64,000 nt of DNA from Myxococcus stipitatus DSM 14675 (lineage in GTDB: Bacteria; Myxococcota; Myxococcia; Myxococcales; Myxococcaceae), in contig NC_020126.1 in NCBI RefSeq assembly GCF_000331735.1, positions 992,001 through 1,056,000 on the forward strand, in the 5' to 3' direction. Numbering within the stretch: position 1 is the stretch's first letter; every line of letters begins with the position of its first letter. Below the pieces are notes generated by a model, which ran no database searches, was not told where the DNA came from, and saw nothing but the letters and a program-made list of their open reading frames with translations. A program made the position numbers and the translations under genes. This document shows positions 32,570 through 41,886 of this stretch, in pieces.

Positions 32570-35194
32570 ATGCCCCGCTTTCTTCGTGGTCAGGGTTTCT
32601 GGTGCCTGGTGGTGCTCGTGCTGGTGGTTGCGCCGTGGAGTCCGGCGCGAGCCCAGGCGCGCCTGCGTGTGGCCGGAGCCACGGCGAACAACGAGGTGAA
32701 GCTGCGCACGACGTCGGAGGACTTCCGGACGGTGCTGCGGGTGGACTTGTTGGCTCCGCCGTCGGGGGCGGAGGCCGCGCTCGAGGGTGGGGTGACGGTG
32801 CTGGTGGACCCGCTCCAGGCGAGTGATGGCACACAGGTGACGCTGTCCGCGGTGGTGCGTGAGAAGGCGCCCTCGGAGACGAGCCTGGGGGCGCCCATCT
32901 CCTCGCGGTCTCCGCTGTACATCGAGCTGTCGGGGGCGCTGCCACAGGCGGGGGTCTACACGGGGCAGGTGGTGCTGGTGCATGGAGGCGGGCGGGAGGT
33001 GGCGACGCTCATCGTCACGCGCGTGCAGGCGGTGCCGGCGGTGCAGTTCATCGCGACGTCGCCCGCGGTGGCGGAGTCGGGGTGGGGCCTGGGGCCGGTG
33101 GATGCGGTGGTGCGGCTGCCGTTCAAGGAGACGGCGGGCGTGACGGGCGAGGTGGCCGTGCCGCAGCTGATTCAGCTCCAGCACAAGAAGCCGGACCTGG
33201 GGGCGACGGTGGTGCAGCCGAGGTTCGCGGGGGCTTCGTTCTCGCTGGAGGGAGGCGGGAAGGAGGGGAAGGACCAGGTCCTCGCGGCGGCGGAGGGCGC
33301 GGTGCGGGTGGCGGCGAATGGCAGTGGGACGCTGCTGTTGCACCTGCGCGGGTTGGAGGGGCCGGGGGAGTACACGGGGACGGTGCGGCTCGCGGTGCCG
33401 CAGGGCGTGGCGGTGGAGCAGCCGTTCACGGTGTGGGTGAGGACGCCGTGGCTGTGGGGCGCGTTGCTCATCGCGGCGGGGGCGGTGTCTTCGTATGGGG
33501 TGCGGCTGTACACGCAGAGCATCCGGCCTCGGGCGCAGCAGCTTCAGCGGGCGAGGGTGCTGTGGCAGCGCGCGAGTGTGTTGTTGGAGGGGCAGGGGGA
33601 TGCGGCGCGGAAGGTGGGGCTGGAGGTGCGGGGGCGCATCGACGCGGTCATCCCGAGGATTCGAGGCTCGGTGCGTGGGAGCCGCGCGGCGGACGGGGAG
33701 CTGATGCGCGGGGAGTCGGAGCTTCGGCTGTTCGAGGCGTGGTGTGTCTGCGCGAAGGACCTCCACGCGTTGCCGTCGGAGATGCGTCCCACGCAGGCGA
33801 GCCAGGCGCTGGCGGACGCGGAGGCCTCGCTTCGCGTGGGGAACGTGCCGCTGGAGCGATTGGAGGAGCAGCTCAAGGACCTGCGTGGGCAGAACGTGCA
33901 GGAGCTGGCGCGGGCGGGGCTGAAGGCGAAGCTGAAGGAGCTGGAGACCCAGGCGCGGGCGCTGACGCAGAAGCTGGGGGACGACAGCCTGGGGTTCCGC
34001 ATCACGTATGAGCTGTTGCCGCTGCTCCAGGAGATGAGCTCGAGGTTGGGGCAGGGAGACCTGGGCGCGGCGCGGCAGCAGTTCGAGATGGCGCGGCGCT
34101 CGTACTTCGATGTGCTCTGCGCGGAGCTGTCCTCGGCGGTGGCGTCGCCGCGCAATCCGAAGGGCTTCTCACCGGAGGAGTGGCGCGAGCTGACCACGGA
34201 CGTGAAGGAGCGGCTGCGACAGGCGCGAGCGCGCGCGGATGCCAACGTGGATGAGGGCTTCCGGCTGTATCAGGGCGCGTATGCGCACTACGTGCGGCGG
34301 CTGTTGATGGAGCTGCGCGGCGTGGTGGTGGAGGCGCGGAGCGGCGCGACGGAGGCGCAGAAGCCCGAGCTGGACATCGCGGAGGCGAGGCTGAAGGAGG
34401 CCATGTTGGCGTTGGCGGCGGAGTCGCCGCACGAAGCGGCGGCGAAGTACCGGGAGGTGGGCGATGCGCTTCAGCGTGCGCAGACGGGGGAGCTGCGGCG
34501 GCGCATCGTGACGCTGCGGGAAGAGGTGGCGCGCAAGCGGAGCGAGACGGGTGAGCCGCACGGGCTGGCGGAGCTGGGGCACGTCAATGGGCTGTTGAAC
34601 CATGCGGAGCAGGTGCTCACGCCGGAGACGCTGCTGGAGGCGGAGTCGCAGGTCGACAAGGCGGAGATCGCGCTGGCGAGCTATCCGAGTGTCAGTCGGG
34701 TCTCGATGTCCACGCGGATGCCGCCGTTCTCCACGCCGGCGTTGGAGACGACGGAAGAGGCGGCCTCCGAGGCGTCGTCGCATGACGATGACGAGCCCGG
34801 GGCCGCGCCGCGTGCGCCTGCTCCCCCGCGAGCGACGGCGCCTGGAGGGTCCTTGCCGAGTGCGCCGACGGGAGGCATCTGGACGTCCTTGCCGGAGGCT
34901 TCGGCGGAGGTCTCGATGGGCGGGCTGGTGGCGCTGGAGGCGCTGCCCTTGCCGTCAGCGCGGCACCTGTGGATGGTGGAGTTGGTGATGCTGGTGCTGT
35001 TGACGAGCGTGGCGGTGGTGCTGGGCCTTCAGCTCCTCAACGTCTTCTCCCCGACCTGGGGAGGCTTCGGCGCGGGCATGACGGCGTTCCTCTGGGGCTT
35101 CGGGCTGCACCAGGTGGGCAACGCCAGCTTCGAGGGCCTCACGGGCCTGCTGACCCGTGTGGAGCGACGAGGCGGGACAGGCGACGGCGCCTGA
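32570..35194 (+). CDS. Large membrane protein with extracytoplasmic beta domain and cytoplasmic coiled-coil
   Basis: An 874-residue protein: signal peptide or anchor (residues 1-29, ends AQA), an extracytoplasmic beta-sandwich-like part (30-290), a membrane helix (293-311), a long helical and coiled-coil cytoplasmic region (~315-690), a low-complexity acidic/Pro linker (~700-770) and two final membrane helices (799-823 and ~830-848). I recognise no named family. Being 51 bases after the EAD1-protease gene suggests a functional pair, for example a sensor whose helical domain recruits the protease, but this is inference. Confidence 0.75.
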   Translation: MPRFLRGQGFWCLVVLVLVVAPWSPARAQARLRVAGATANNEVKLRTTSEDFRTVLRVDLLAPPSGAEAALEGGVTVLVDPLQASDGTQVTLSAVVREKAPSETSLGAPISSRSPLYIELSGALPQAGVYTGQVVLVHGGGREVATLIVTRVQAVPAVQFIATSPAVAESGWGLGPVDAVVRLPFKETAGVTGEVAVPQLIQLQHKKPDLGATVVQPRFAGASFSLEGGGKEGKDQVLAAAEGAVRVAANGSGTLLLHLRGLEGPGEYTGTVRLAVPQGVAVEQPFTVWVRTPWLWGALLIAAGAVSSYGVRLYTQSIRPRAQQLQRARVLWQRASVLLEGQGDAARKVGLEVRGRIDAVIPRIRGSVRGSRAADGELMRGESELRLFEAWCVCAKDLHALPSEMRPTQASQALADAEASLRVGNVPLERLEEQLKDLRGQNVQELARAGLKAKLKELETQARALTQKLGDDSLGFRITYELLPLLQEMSSRLGQGDLGAARQQFEMARRSYFDVLCAELSSAVASPRNPKGFSPEEWRELTTDVKERLRQARARADANVDEGFRLYQGAYAHYVRRLLMELRGVVVEARSGATEAQKPELDIAEARLKEAMLALAAESPHEAAAKYREVGDALQRAQTGELRRRIVTLREEVARKRSETGEPHGLAELGHVNGLLNHAEQVLTPETLLEAESQVDKAEIALASYPSVSRVSMSTRMPPFSTPALETTEEAASEASSHDDDEPGAAPRAPAPPRATAPGGSLPSAPTGGIWTSLPEASAEVSMGGLVALEALPLPSARHLWMVELVMLVLLTSVAVVLGLQLLNVFSPTWGGFGAGMTAFLWGFGLHQVGNASFEGLTGLLTRVERRGGTGDGA

Positions 35195-35210
35195 GTTCAT
35201 CGACCGCCGG

Positions 35211-36032
35211 CTACTGTTTCGAAGACGAGGAGTCCTTGGCCCAGAGGAGACTGAGCCGCGCTTTTCCAGTGAGGTGATTCGCCTCGGTGAACATGCTCTT
35301 CAGGCGCTCGAGAACCTCTTTGTTGTCGAAGGTCTGGTGCTTCGCCATCTTGAATCTGACGCTGCCTTGCTTCGACTTGAAGGTGTCGGGGGAGATGGCC
35401 TTGACCCCCTTGATGTTGAAGTACTCCTGGGTCGTGAACAGGCGCTTGTAGGTCTCCAGGTTGTCGCCCAGGGTGGAAGACGTGAGTCCTTCCCGAGAAA
35501 GAGCCTCCAGGTCCTCGATGTGCGCAAGGAGCTCGACCTTCTCGCCCTGCTCCTGGATGAAGCTCTTCAAGGTGACGCCAAAGCCCGGATTGCCAATCAC
35601 GGCGATGTTCGACTGGTAGATGTACCCCATGGGGGTGTTGCCATCCGCGGCGTGTTTCGTCTGCTCGATCACGTAGACATGGCTGTCCTCGATGTGGATG
35701 CGAATGATTCGAGGCTTGATGTCGCGCACAACCTCCTTCAGCTCGGAGAGTGTGGAGGCGCTCTCGCTCGGCGCTGTTGATTGGATGAAGAGCTGGCAGA
35801 AGGCGTTTGCGCTCTCGCCGCAAGAGTTCGCCGAGTCGTGGGAGAGTTGGTCCTCGATGACGTCGTCGATCTCGATGCGACTGTTGAGGACGATGTCCGC
35901 GATGGTCTGCGCATCCGCTTTTCCGCTGCTCGCGTAGCACACGAAGGCTGCCCTCAAGTTGCGGCCTTGCGCGGTGTCTTGCGCCATCTCGTTGACCAGA
36001 TAGGCAATGAGCTTGTGGCAATCCTTGGACAT
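35211..36032 (-). CDS. Papain-fold-like protein (predicted Cys-His-Asn enzyme), lower GC
   Basis: A 273-residue soluble protein. The segment NSCGESANAFCQLFIQS places Cys71 at the start of a helix in a CGE context, and IEDSHVYVIE places His118 in a beta strand, with VIGNPGFG (Asn148) as a candidate third residue. Cys-helix, His-strand, Asp/Asn-strand is the order seen in papain-like bacterial effectors and deamidases (CGE...H.[FV]V..[DN]P). I have no named match, so the enzyme class is inferred. Two sampled 60-base stretches are 57-58% G+C against 70% in the neighbour, pointing to transfer. It converges with the membrane coiled-coil gene. Confidence 0.55.
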   Translation of the reverse strand: MSKDCHKLIAYLVNEMAQDTAQGRNLRAAFVCYASSGKADAQTIADIVLNSRIEIDDVIEDQLSHDSANSCGESANAFCQLFIQSTAPSESASTLSELKEVVRDIKPRIIRIHIEDSHVYVIEQTKHAADGNTPMGYIYQSNIAVIGNPGFGVTLKSFIQEQGEKVELLAHIEDLEALSREGLTSSTLGDNLETYKRLFTTQEYFNIKGVKAISPDTFKSKQGSVRFKMAKHQTFDNKEVLERLKSMFTEANHLTGKARLSLLWAKDSSSSKQ

Positions 36033-36111
36033 GACGCTCCCGGGGCCGACGGACTTGTTGAAACAGCGAATCAGCTCACGGTGAGCCCTCGATGCCCCCG
36101 TGCCGCTCTCG

Positions 36112-36924
36112 TCACCGCTGCCGGTCCTTCATCGTCTTGAACACGATGCGGTCCAACAGGCCCGGGGTGAACACCTTGAGGAACTGGCCCAGCTTGCCCT
36201 TGGCGGTCATCACCACCTCGCGCTCACGCTGGTCCATGGCCTTCAGGATGATGGACACGCACGTGCCCAGCGCCATGTTGTTGCCCTCGGCCTCGTTGTG
36301 CTTGCTCTGCTGGAGCGGCTTGCCGTCCTTGCCCAGCGCGTTGGCTCGCACGTTCGTGTCCACGAAGCCCGGACACACCACCGTCACGTCCACCCCCGTC
36401 CCCATCAACTCCACGCGCAGCGAGTCGAAGAACCCGTGCATCGCATGCTTGCTCGCCGCGTAGCCGGTGCGCGTCGGCACGCCCGTCTTCCCCGTCAGGG
36501 ACGAGATGGCCACCAGCAACCCGCGCCGCGCCTTCAGGTGCGGCAGCGCATGGTGCGTGCTGTACACCGCGCCCAGGTAGTTGATGCGCATCAGCCGCTC
36601 GAACACCCCCAGGTCCGTGACCTCCTCGAACAACGCATCCATCGACACCCCCGCGTTGTTCACGAGCACGTCGACCCCCCCGAACGCCTCCACCGCCCGC
36701 TCCACCATCCGCCGGCACGCCTCCGGGTCTCCTACATCCGTGGCCACCGCCACCGCTCGCCCGCCCGCCGCCTCACACCGCTGCTTCACCTTCTGGAGCG
36801 CCTCCTCGCTGCGTGCCGCCAGGACCAGGTTCGCCCCCCGGGCCGCCAGCGCCACCGCCAGCTCCTCGCCAATCCCCATGGACGCACCGGTGATCACCAC
36901 GCTCTTGCCTTGCATGGCGCACAT
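36112..36924 (-). CDS. Short-chain dehydrogenase/reductase
   Basis: A 270-residue soluble protein with the classical SDR fold: TGASMGIG cofactor loop (residues 12-19), NNAG strand motif, Ser in the ISSLTGKTG block, and YAASK (catalytic Tyr and Lys). An Arg follows the first strands in a position that often favours NADPH. GGGGAG precedes the chosen ATG; an ATG three codons later is also possible. The substrate is not apparent. Located upstream of, and divergent from, the TonB operon. Confidence 0.9.
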   Translation of the reverse strand: MCAMQGKSVVITGASMGIGEELAVALAARGANLVLAARSEEALQKVKQRCEAAGGRAVAVATDVGDPEACRRMVERAVEAFGGVDVLVNNAGVSMDALFEEVTDLGVFERLMRINYLGAVYSTHHALPHLKARRGLLVAISSLTGKTGVPTRTGYAASKHAMHGFFDSLRVELMGTGVDVTVVCPGFVDTNVRANALGKDGKPLQQSKHNEAEGNNMALGTCVSIILKAMDQREREVVMTAKGKLGQFLKVFTPGLLDRIVFKTMKDRQR

Positions 36925-37073
36925 TCTCTCCCCACCCCCGCACACCCGTCGAGAACACCCCTGGGCCCACACCGGCCTACAGCCCGGGGCAGATCCACGA
37001 AGAGGCGAGTGACACATTTCCACCGCTGCGGTGTTCCCTTCCCGCCAACGCATTCAAGAGGGGAAAGAACACC

Positions 37074-37748
37074 ATGTCGTCCATCGCCGTCCTCGCCCAG
37101 GTTCCCGCGGAGAATCTCGGGTGGCTCAGCAGCAAGCTTCTCGGCGTCACACTCACCTCCGCCGAGTGGGTGCTGTGGATCCTGGTGTGCCTGTCGGTGC
37201 TGTCCATCGGCATCATGCTGGAGCGCGCGGTGTACTTCAGCCGCAACCGCCTCCCGGACTCGGAGGCGCTCGCCGTGCGGCTGGCCCGCGGCGAGCTCGA
37301 GGCAGTCCGCGTCGCCATCCAGGGACGCCGGGGCATGGAGGCCGCCATCATCCGAGAGGGCCTGGCCTCCTCCGCGCAAGGCGCCGACTCCGTCGAGCAG
37401 GTCATCGCCTCCACCATGGCCCGTGAGCGCCCCCAGTATGAGCGCTTCCTGTCCTTCCTCGGCACCCTGGGCAACAACGCCCCGTTCATCGGCCTCTTCG
37501 GCACGGTGCTCGGCATCATCAAGGCCTTCCACGACCTGGGCTCCATGAACGTGAAGGGTGCCGCCATCCAGCAGACCGTCATGGGCGGCATCTCGGAGGC
37601 GCTCGTCGCCACCGCCGTGGGCCTGGCCGTCGCGATTCCCGCCGTCGTCGCCTTCAACATCTTCAACCGCCAGCTGAAGACGCTCACCAGCCGCGCCAAC
37701 GCCCTGGGCCACGCCCTGGTCGGCAGCCTGCGCGCGGAGGCTCGCTAG
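37074..37748 (+). CDS. exbB: ExbB/TolQ-family proton channel subunit
   Basis: A 224-residue protein with three membrane helices (about residues 25-45, 127-150 and 171-192), the MotA/TolQ/ExbB pattern. The last two helices include the conserved GLFGTVLGIIKAF and the ISEALVATAVGLAVAIPAV block. It would form the inner-membrane channel, with ExbD, that drives TonB. It starts a gene run with a good ribosome-binding site (GGGGAAAG); the ExbD gene follows two bases later. The family also includes TolQ and gliding AglR-type channels, but the adjacent tonB and receptor genes favour ExbB. Confidence 0.88.
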   Translation: MSSIAVLAQVPAENLGWLSSKLLGVTLTSAEWVLWILVCLSVLSIGIMLERAVYFSRNRLPDSEALAVRLARGELEAVRVAIQGRRGMEAAIIREGLASSAQGADSVEQVIASTMARERPQYERFLSFLGTLGNNAPFIGLFGTVLGIIKAFHDLGSMNVKGAAIQQTVMGGISEALVATAVGLAVAIPAVVAFNIFNRQLKTLTSRANALGHALVGSLRAEAR

Positions 37749-37750
37749 TC

Positions 37751-38176
37751 ATGGCCGGCGGCGCGCAGGACAACGAAGAGGAGATCACGGGCATCAACGT
37801 CACACCGCTCGTGGATGTCGTGCTGGTGCTCCTCATCATCTTCATGGTCACCGCCAACTTCATCGTCCGCGAGACGGTGGAAGTGGACCTGCCCCGCGCG
37901 GCCAACGGCGGCGAGACGGTGCAGGGCCTGGTCAACGTCGTGCTCGACAAGGAAGGGAAGTTCTACTTCGACGGCACCCTGGTGACGGAAGCGGAGCTGA
38001 CCCAGAAGGTGGCCGAGGCCGTCGCCAAGGACAAGGACACCCGCGCCATCATCAGCGCCGACCAGAGCATCGCGTACGGACAGGTGATGCGGCTCATCGA
38101 CACGGTGAAGGGCCAGGGCATCGCCAAGTTCGCGCTCAACATCGAGAAGGACGTCGCCCCCGCGCCGCGGGGCTGA
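37751..38176 (+). CDS. exbD: ExbD/TolR-family protein
   Basis: A 141-residue protein with one N-terminal helix carrying the conserved Asp22 in NVTPLVDVVLVLLIIFM, the proton-translocating residue of ExbD/TolR. The periplasmic part includes the usual YGQVMRLID block. The start lies two bases after exbB, and the tonB start follows its stop at once, so the three form an operon. Confidence 0.9.
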   Translation: MAGGAQDNEEEITGINVTPLVDVVLVLLIIFMVTANFIVRETVEVDLPRAANGGETVQGLVNVVLDKEGKFYFDGTLVTEAELTQKVAEAVAKDKDTRAIISADQSIAYGQVMRLIDTVKGQGIAKFALNIEKDVAPAPRG

Positions 38177-38177
38177 T

Positions 38178-38981
38178 GTGACGGCAATGACGACGAGCGC
38201 GCTCGACAATGGTGTGGTCCTGCCCCGACGGGGCGGCAGTGGGTTGCTGGTGGGGTTCGTCACGGGTTCGCTCGCGCTGCACGGGCTGGGGTTGGTGGTG
38301 CTGCACACCCAACCGAAGGAGCGCACCGCCCCGCAGAAGCCCGTGGAGTTGGTGATGGTGGAGGTGACCAAGCCACCGCCGCCGCCTCCGCCGGAAGTGA
38401 AGGAGGAGCCCAAGCCGGAGCCGCCTCCTCCGCCCAAGGTCCGCATCAAGCCTCCGCCCATCAAGGTGGCCCAGGCCCCCAAGCCCCTGCCACCGCCGCC
38501 CGAGGACGCGCCGCCTCCGCCCAACGAGCCGCCGCCTCCCAACGCGAAGCCCACGCCCCTGGTCGTCGGGATGTCCATGTCCTCCACCACCAGCGCCGGC
38601 GGCTTCGCGGCCCCGGTGGGCAACACCCTCTACGGCCGCACCGCGGACCGGGCCAAGGCGCCGCAAGAAGTGAAGGCGTACAGCGCGCCCAAGTACACGC
38701 CCATCTACCAGGTGGACCGTGAGCCGCAGCTCGCCAGCGAGGTGAAGATTCCGTATCCCGAGGAGGCTCGCCGCGCGGGCATCGAAGGCACGGTGACGCT
38801 GTCCATCACCATCGACCCCGAGGGGCGCGTCGTGGCGGCGCGAGTGCTGAAGGGGCCTGGCTATGGCCTGGAAGAAGCGGCGCGCAACGCCATCCTCCGC
38901 TTCCGCTTCAGTCCCGCCTACAAGGGGGGAGAAGCGGTCTCCACGGAGATGAAGTACGCCTATACGTTCCTCCTCGACTGA
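38178..38981 (+). CDS. tonB: TonB-family energy transducer
   Basis: A 267-residue protein with one N-terminal membrane helix (about residues 22-42), a periplasmic proline-rich segment (PPPPPPEVKEEPKPEPPPPP and more, residues ~60-125), and a C-terminal TonB domain (about 190-265; YPEEARRAGIEGTVTLSI ... LRFRFSPA). It would couple the ExbB-ExbD channel to the receptor at 39165. The start is a GTG one base after the exbD stop; an ATG three codons later is possible. A long inverted repeat follows the gene. Confidence 0.92.
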   Translation: MTAMTTSALDNGVVLPRRGGSGLLVGFVTGSLALHGLGLVVLHTQPKERTAPQKPVELVMVEVTKPPPPPPPEVKEEPKPEPPPPPKVRIKPPPIKVAQAPKPLPPPPEDAPPPPNEPPPPNAKPTPLVVGMSMSSTTSAGGFAAPVGNTLYGRTADRAKAPQEVKAYSAPKYTPIYQVDREPQLASEVKIPYPEEARRAGIEGTVTLSITIDPEGRVVAARVLKGPGYGLEEAARNAILRFRFSPAYKGGEAVSTEMKYAYTFLLD

Positions 38982-39001
38982 GCATGTGAGCTTGAAACAC
39001 C

Positions 39002-39120
39002 CTCCCGCCGGGAAAGGGCCGGAGCGGGGGAGTGCACCAGTGGGCCTCTCACTTCCACGGCCCGAGCAAGTCCACTGGTTCCTCCACCCCTTCCTCGCTC
39101 CGTCCCTTTGCCGGCGGGAG
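39002..39120. repeat. Long interrupted inverted repeat (119 bases) between tonB and the receptor
   Basis: Outer arms 39002-39026 and 39096-39120 match over 25 bases with two mismatches (start CTCCCGCCGG, end CCGGCGGGAG). Inner arms 39036-39043 (ACCAGTGG) and 39072-39079 (CCACTGGT) match perfectly. A central GGGCC/GGCCC pair can form an alternative inner hairpin. It fills two thirds of the gap after tonB. A stable RNA fold here could uncouple receptor expression from exbB-exbD-tonB; a remnant of a small mobile palindrome is the other reading. Confidence 0.8.
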
Positions 39121-39164
39121 ACTGACTCCCTTCTTCACGCAGCCGTCCTGTCCTTGAAAGACCC

Positions 39165-41885
39165 ATGTCCTCGAACGTGAAAGCCCGCGCCGCGCTCGCC
39201 GCCGCCTCCATGTGGGTGGCCACTCCGGCGCTCGCTCAGGCTCCGCAGCCCGAAGCCCCCGCCGCGCAGGCCCCGCAGCCCACCATCACCAAGGCCCCGG
39301 AGTTGGTGCGGTCCGTGAGCGCCCAGTACCCCGAGCAGGCGCTCGCCCAGGGCCTCACCGCCTCCGTGCGCTTCATCATCACCATCGGCGCGGACGGCGC
39401 GGTGACGGACGTGCAGCCCACCGAGCCCGTCGGCAACGGCTTCGACGAGGCCGCGCTCGCCGCCGTGCGCCAGTTCCAGTTCTCGCCCGCCGAGGTCGAC
39501 GGCGTGCCCGCGCCGGTGCAGGTGGAGTACGTCTACAACTTCACCCTCAACGCGCCGCCGCCCGCGGAAGGCGCCGCCGCCGAGGCCGAGGCCCCCAAGG
39601 CCACCCTCACCGGCCAGCTCATCTCCCGAGGCAGCCGCTCCCGCGTGGCCGGCGCCACCGTGCGCTGCGGCGACGAAGCGGATGCCGCCGAGGCCGTGTC
39701 CGACGAGGAGGGCCGCTTCACCCTCGAGGTGCCGCCGGGTGAGTGCGCGATGCGCGTCATCGCCTCCGGCTACCAGCTCTACCAGACGAAGGAGACGCTC
39801 AAGGCCAACGAGACCACCGAGGTGAAGCTCTACCTGGCTCCGGCCGGGAGCGCCTTCGAGACGGTGGTGCGCTCCGCGCGTCCGAAGAAGGAGGTCGTCC
39901 GCCGCACCATCACCCGCGAGGAGGCGCAGAAGACGCCGGGCACCTTCGGCGACCCCATCCGCGTCATCCAGACGCTGCCGGGCGTCGCGCGTGCGCCCTT
40001 CATCTCCGGCGACCTGCTGGTGCGCGGCTCCAACCCGGGCCAGACGGCGACGATGATGGACGGGGTCCGCATCCCCAACCTCTTCCACCTCCTCGGTGGC
40101 CCGTCCGTGGTCAACGGCGAGTTCATCGACTCGCTCGACTTCTACCCGGGTGGCTACGGCAGCCAGTACGGCCGCGCGGTGGGCGGCGTGGTGGACGTGA
40201 GCACGCGCAAGGGCGCGGCGGACACGGTGCACGGCTCCGTCAAGGTGGACGTGCTCGACGCGGGCTTCTTCCTGGAGGCCCCCATCACGGAGGGCGTCAG
40301 CGTGGCGGCCGCCGCGCGGCGCTCGTACGTGGATGCGCTGCTGCCCGCGTTCCTCCCCAAGGACGAGGGCACCACGCTCTCCATCGTCCCCGTGTACTGG
40401 GACTACCAGCTGCGCCTGGACTTCGGCGCGAAGCGAGGAGAGACGCCGGAGCCCGGCGCCGCGCGCAGCACGGGCTATGTCATGGCCTTCGGCAGCGACG
40501 ACAAGCTGCGCCTGGTGTCCGGCGGTGAGAAGCAGGACCGGGACATCACCCTGGACTCGCGCTCGCGCTTCCACCGGCTGAAGGGCGACTGGACGTATCG
40601 GAAGGGGAGCTTCACCTCCGTCTTCACGCCGTACGTGGGCGTGGACTACAACGACATCAGCTTCGGCTCCTTCACCGAGCACGACACCATCTACTCGCTG
40701 GGTGCGCGCGAGTTGATGACGGTGGAGGTGGCCCCCGAGTTCACCGTCCGCACGGGCCTGGACGTCTACTTCGACCACGTGAAGATCGACGTGAGGGCCC
40801 CGGCCCCGCCCGGCACCGAGTACGTGCCCTTCCCTGGCTCCGAGCCCGTCGCGGAGATGATCCACGAGAAGCTCACGATGAACGGCTTTGACGGGGCCCT
40901 TTTCGCCGAGATGGACTTCAAGCTGGGCCCCGTCACCCTCACCCCCGGCGTGCGCGGCAACCTCCAGAAGGTGGGGGACACGCGCAACGTCCTCTTGGAC
41001 CCCCGGCTCTGGGTCCGCTACGCGGCGAGCGAGCGCACCGCCTTGAAGGGCTCGCTGGGTCTCTACAGCCAGCCCGCGGACACCTTCCAGTACGTCTACT
41101 CCCCCTACGGCAACCCGCTCCTGGACTACCAGCGCGCCTTCCAGACGAGCCTGGGCGTGGAGCAGCGACTGTGGGAGTCGTGGAACGTGGACGTCACCGG
41201 CTTCTACAACCGCCGCTTCGAGAACGTGGTGGCGCCGGGTGATGTGCGGGCCACCGAGGGCGGCGGCTTCATCCAGGACCGCTACGTCAACGCGGGCATC
41301 GGCAAGGCGTACGGCGTGGAGTTGATGGTGAAGAAGGACCGCGCCTCCGCCACGGACAAGTGGTACGGCTGGCTCTCGTACACGCTCAGCCACGCCGAGG
41401 ACGGCCGCGCGGGCGCCAAGCCCCAGCGTGATGATTCCTTCGGTGGCAACGGGGGACCGCCGGGAGGCTTCGGCGAGGAGACCTACGGTCTGAGCGCCTG
41501 GGACCAGACGCACATCCTCACGCTCGTCGGCACGTACCTGCTGGGCAACGGCTGGGAATTGGGAGGCCGCTTCCGACTCACCACCGGCCGGCCGACGACG
41601 CCGATGGCGAATCGCGGTGACATCTACAACTCGGATGCGAACGACTTCGGGCCCACGTACGGCCGCTACTTCTCCGCGCGAGCCAGCACGTTCCACCAGT
41701 TGGACGTCCGCATCGAGAAGGGCTGGCGCTTCGACAACTGGACCCTGGCGCTCTACATGGACGTGCAGAACCTCTACAACGCGAAGAACGTCGAGTTCGT
41801 CTTCAACGACTACCGGTATCGAAAGGCCAGGGAGATTCCAGGCATCCCCATCCTCCCCGTGCTGGGCGTGAAAGGAAGCTTCTAG
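39165..41885 (+). CDS. TonB-dependent receptor with an N-terminal TonB C-terminal-like domain
   Basis: A 906-residue outer-membrane protein with a signal peptide (residues 1-24, ends ALA). Residues ~45-126 look like a TonB C-terminal domain (AQYPEQALAQGLTASVRFII ... VRQFQFSPA), then a carboxypeptidase regulatory-like domain (~144-225), a plug (~245-345, PGVARAPFISGDLLVRGSNP) and a beta-barrel to the end, with a terminal aromatic. A TonB-like domain at the periplasmic end of a receptor is unusual outside myxobacteria and a few relatives. Two bases after its stop comes a lipoprotein gene, likely its accessory. Substrate unknown. Confidence 0.9.
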   Translation: MSSNVKARAALAAASMWVATPALAQAPQPEAPAAQAPQPTITKAPELVRSVSAQYPEQALAQGLTASVRFIITIGADGAVTDVQPTEPVGNGFDEAALAAVRQFQFSPAEVDGVPAPVQVEYVYNFTLNAPPPAEGAAAEAEAPKATLTGQLISRGSRSRVAGATVRCGDEADAAEAVSDEEGRFTLEVPPGECAMRVIASGYQLYQTKETLKANETTEVKLYLAPAGSAFETVVRSARPKKEVVRRTITREEAQKTPGTFGDPIRVIQTLPGVARAPFISGDLLVRGSNPGQTATMMDGVRIPNLFHLLGGPSVVNGEFIDSLDFYPGGYGSQYGRAVGGVVDVSTRKGAADTVHGSVKVDVLDAGFFLEAPITEGVSVAAAARRSYVDALLPAFLPKDEGTTLSIVPVYWDYQLRLDFGAKRGETPEPGAARSTGYVMAFGSDDKLRLVSGGEKQDRDITLDSRSRFHRLKGDWTYRKGSFTSVFTPYVGVDYNDISFGSFTEHDTIYSLGARELMTVEVAPEFTVRTGLDVYFDHVKIDVRAPAPPGTEYVPFPGSEPVAEMIHEKLTMNGFDGALFAEMDFKLGPVTLTPGVRGNLQKVGDTRNVLLDPRLWVRYAASERTALKGSLGLYSQPADTFQYVYSPYGNPLLDYQRAFQTSLGVEQRLWESWNVDVTGFYNRRFENVVAPGDVRATEGGGFIQDRYVNAGIGKAYGVELMVKKDRASATDKWYGWLSYTLSHAEDGRAGAKPQRDDSFGGNGGPPGGFGEETYGLSAWDQTHILTLVGTYLLGNGWELGGRFRLTTGRPTTPMANRGDIYNSDANDFGPTYGRYFSARASTFHQLDVRIEKGWRFDNWTLALYMDVQNLYNAKNVEFVFNDYRYRKAREIPGIPILPVLGVKGSF

Positions 41886-41886
41886 G

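Noticed and set aside
37021-37033. CACCGC-T-GCGGTG inverted repeat before exbB
   Set aside because: Six-base arms of mostly G/C are weak evidence; no motif or position supports an operator.
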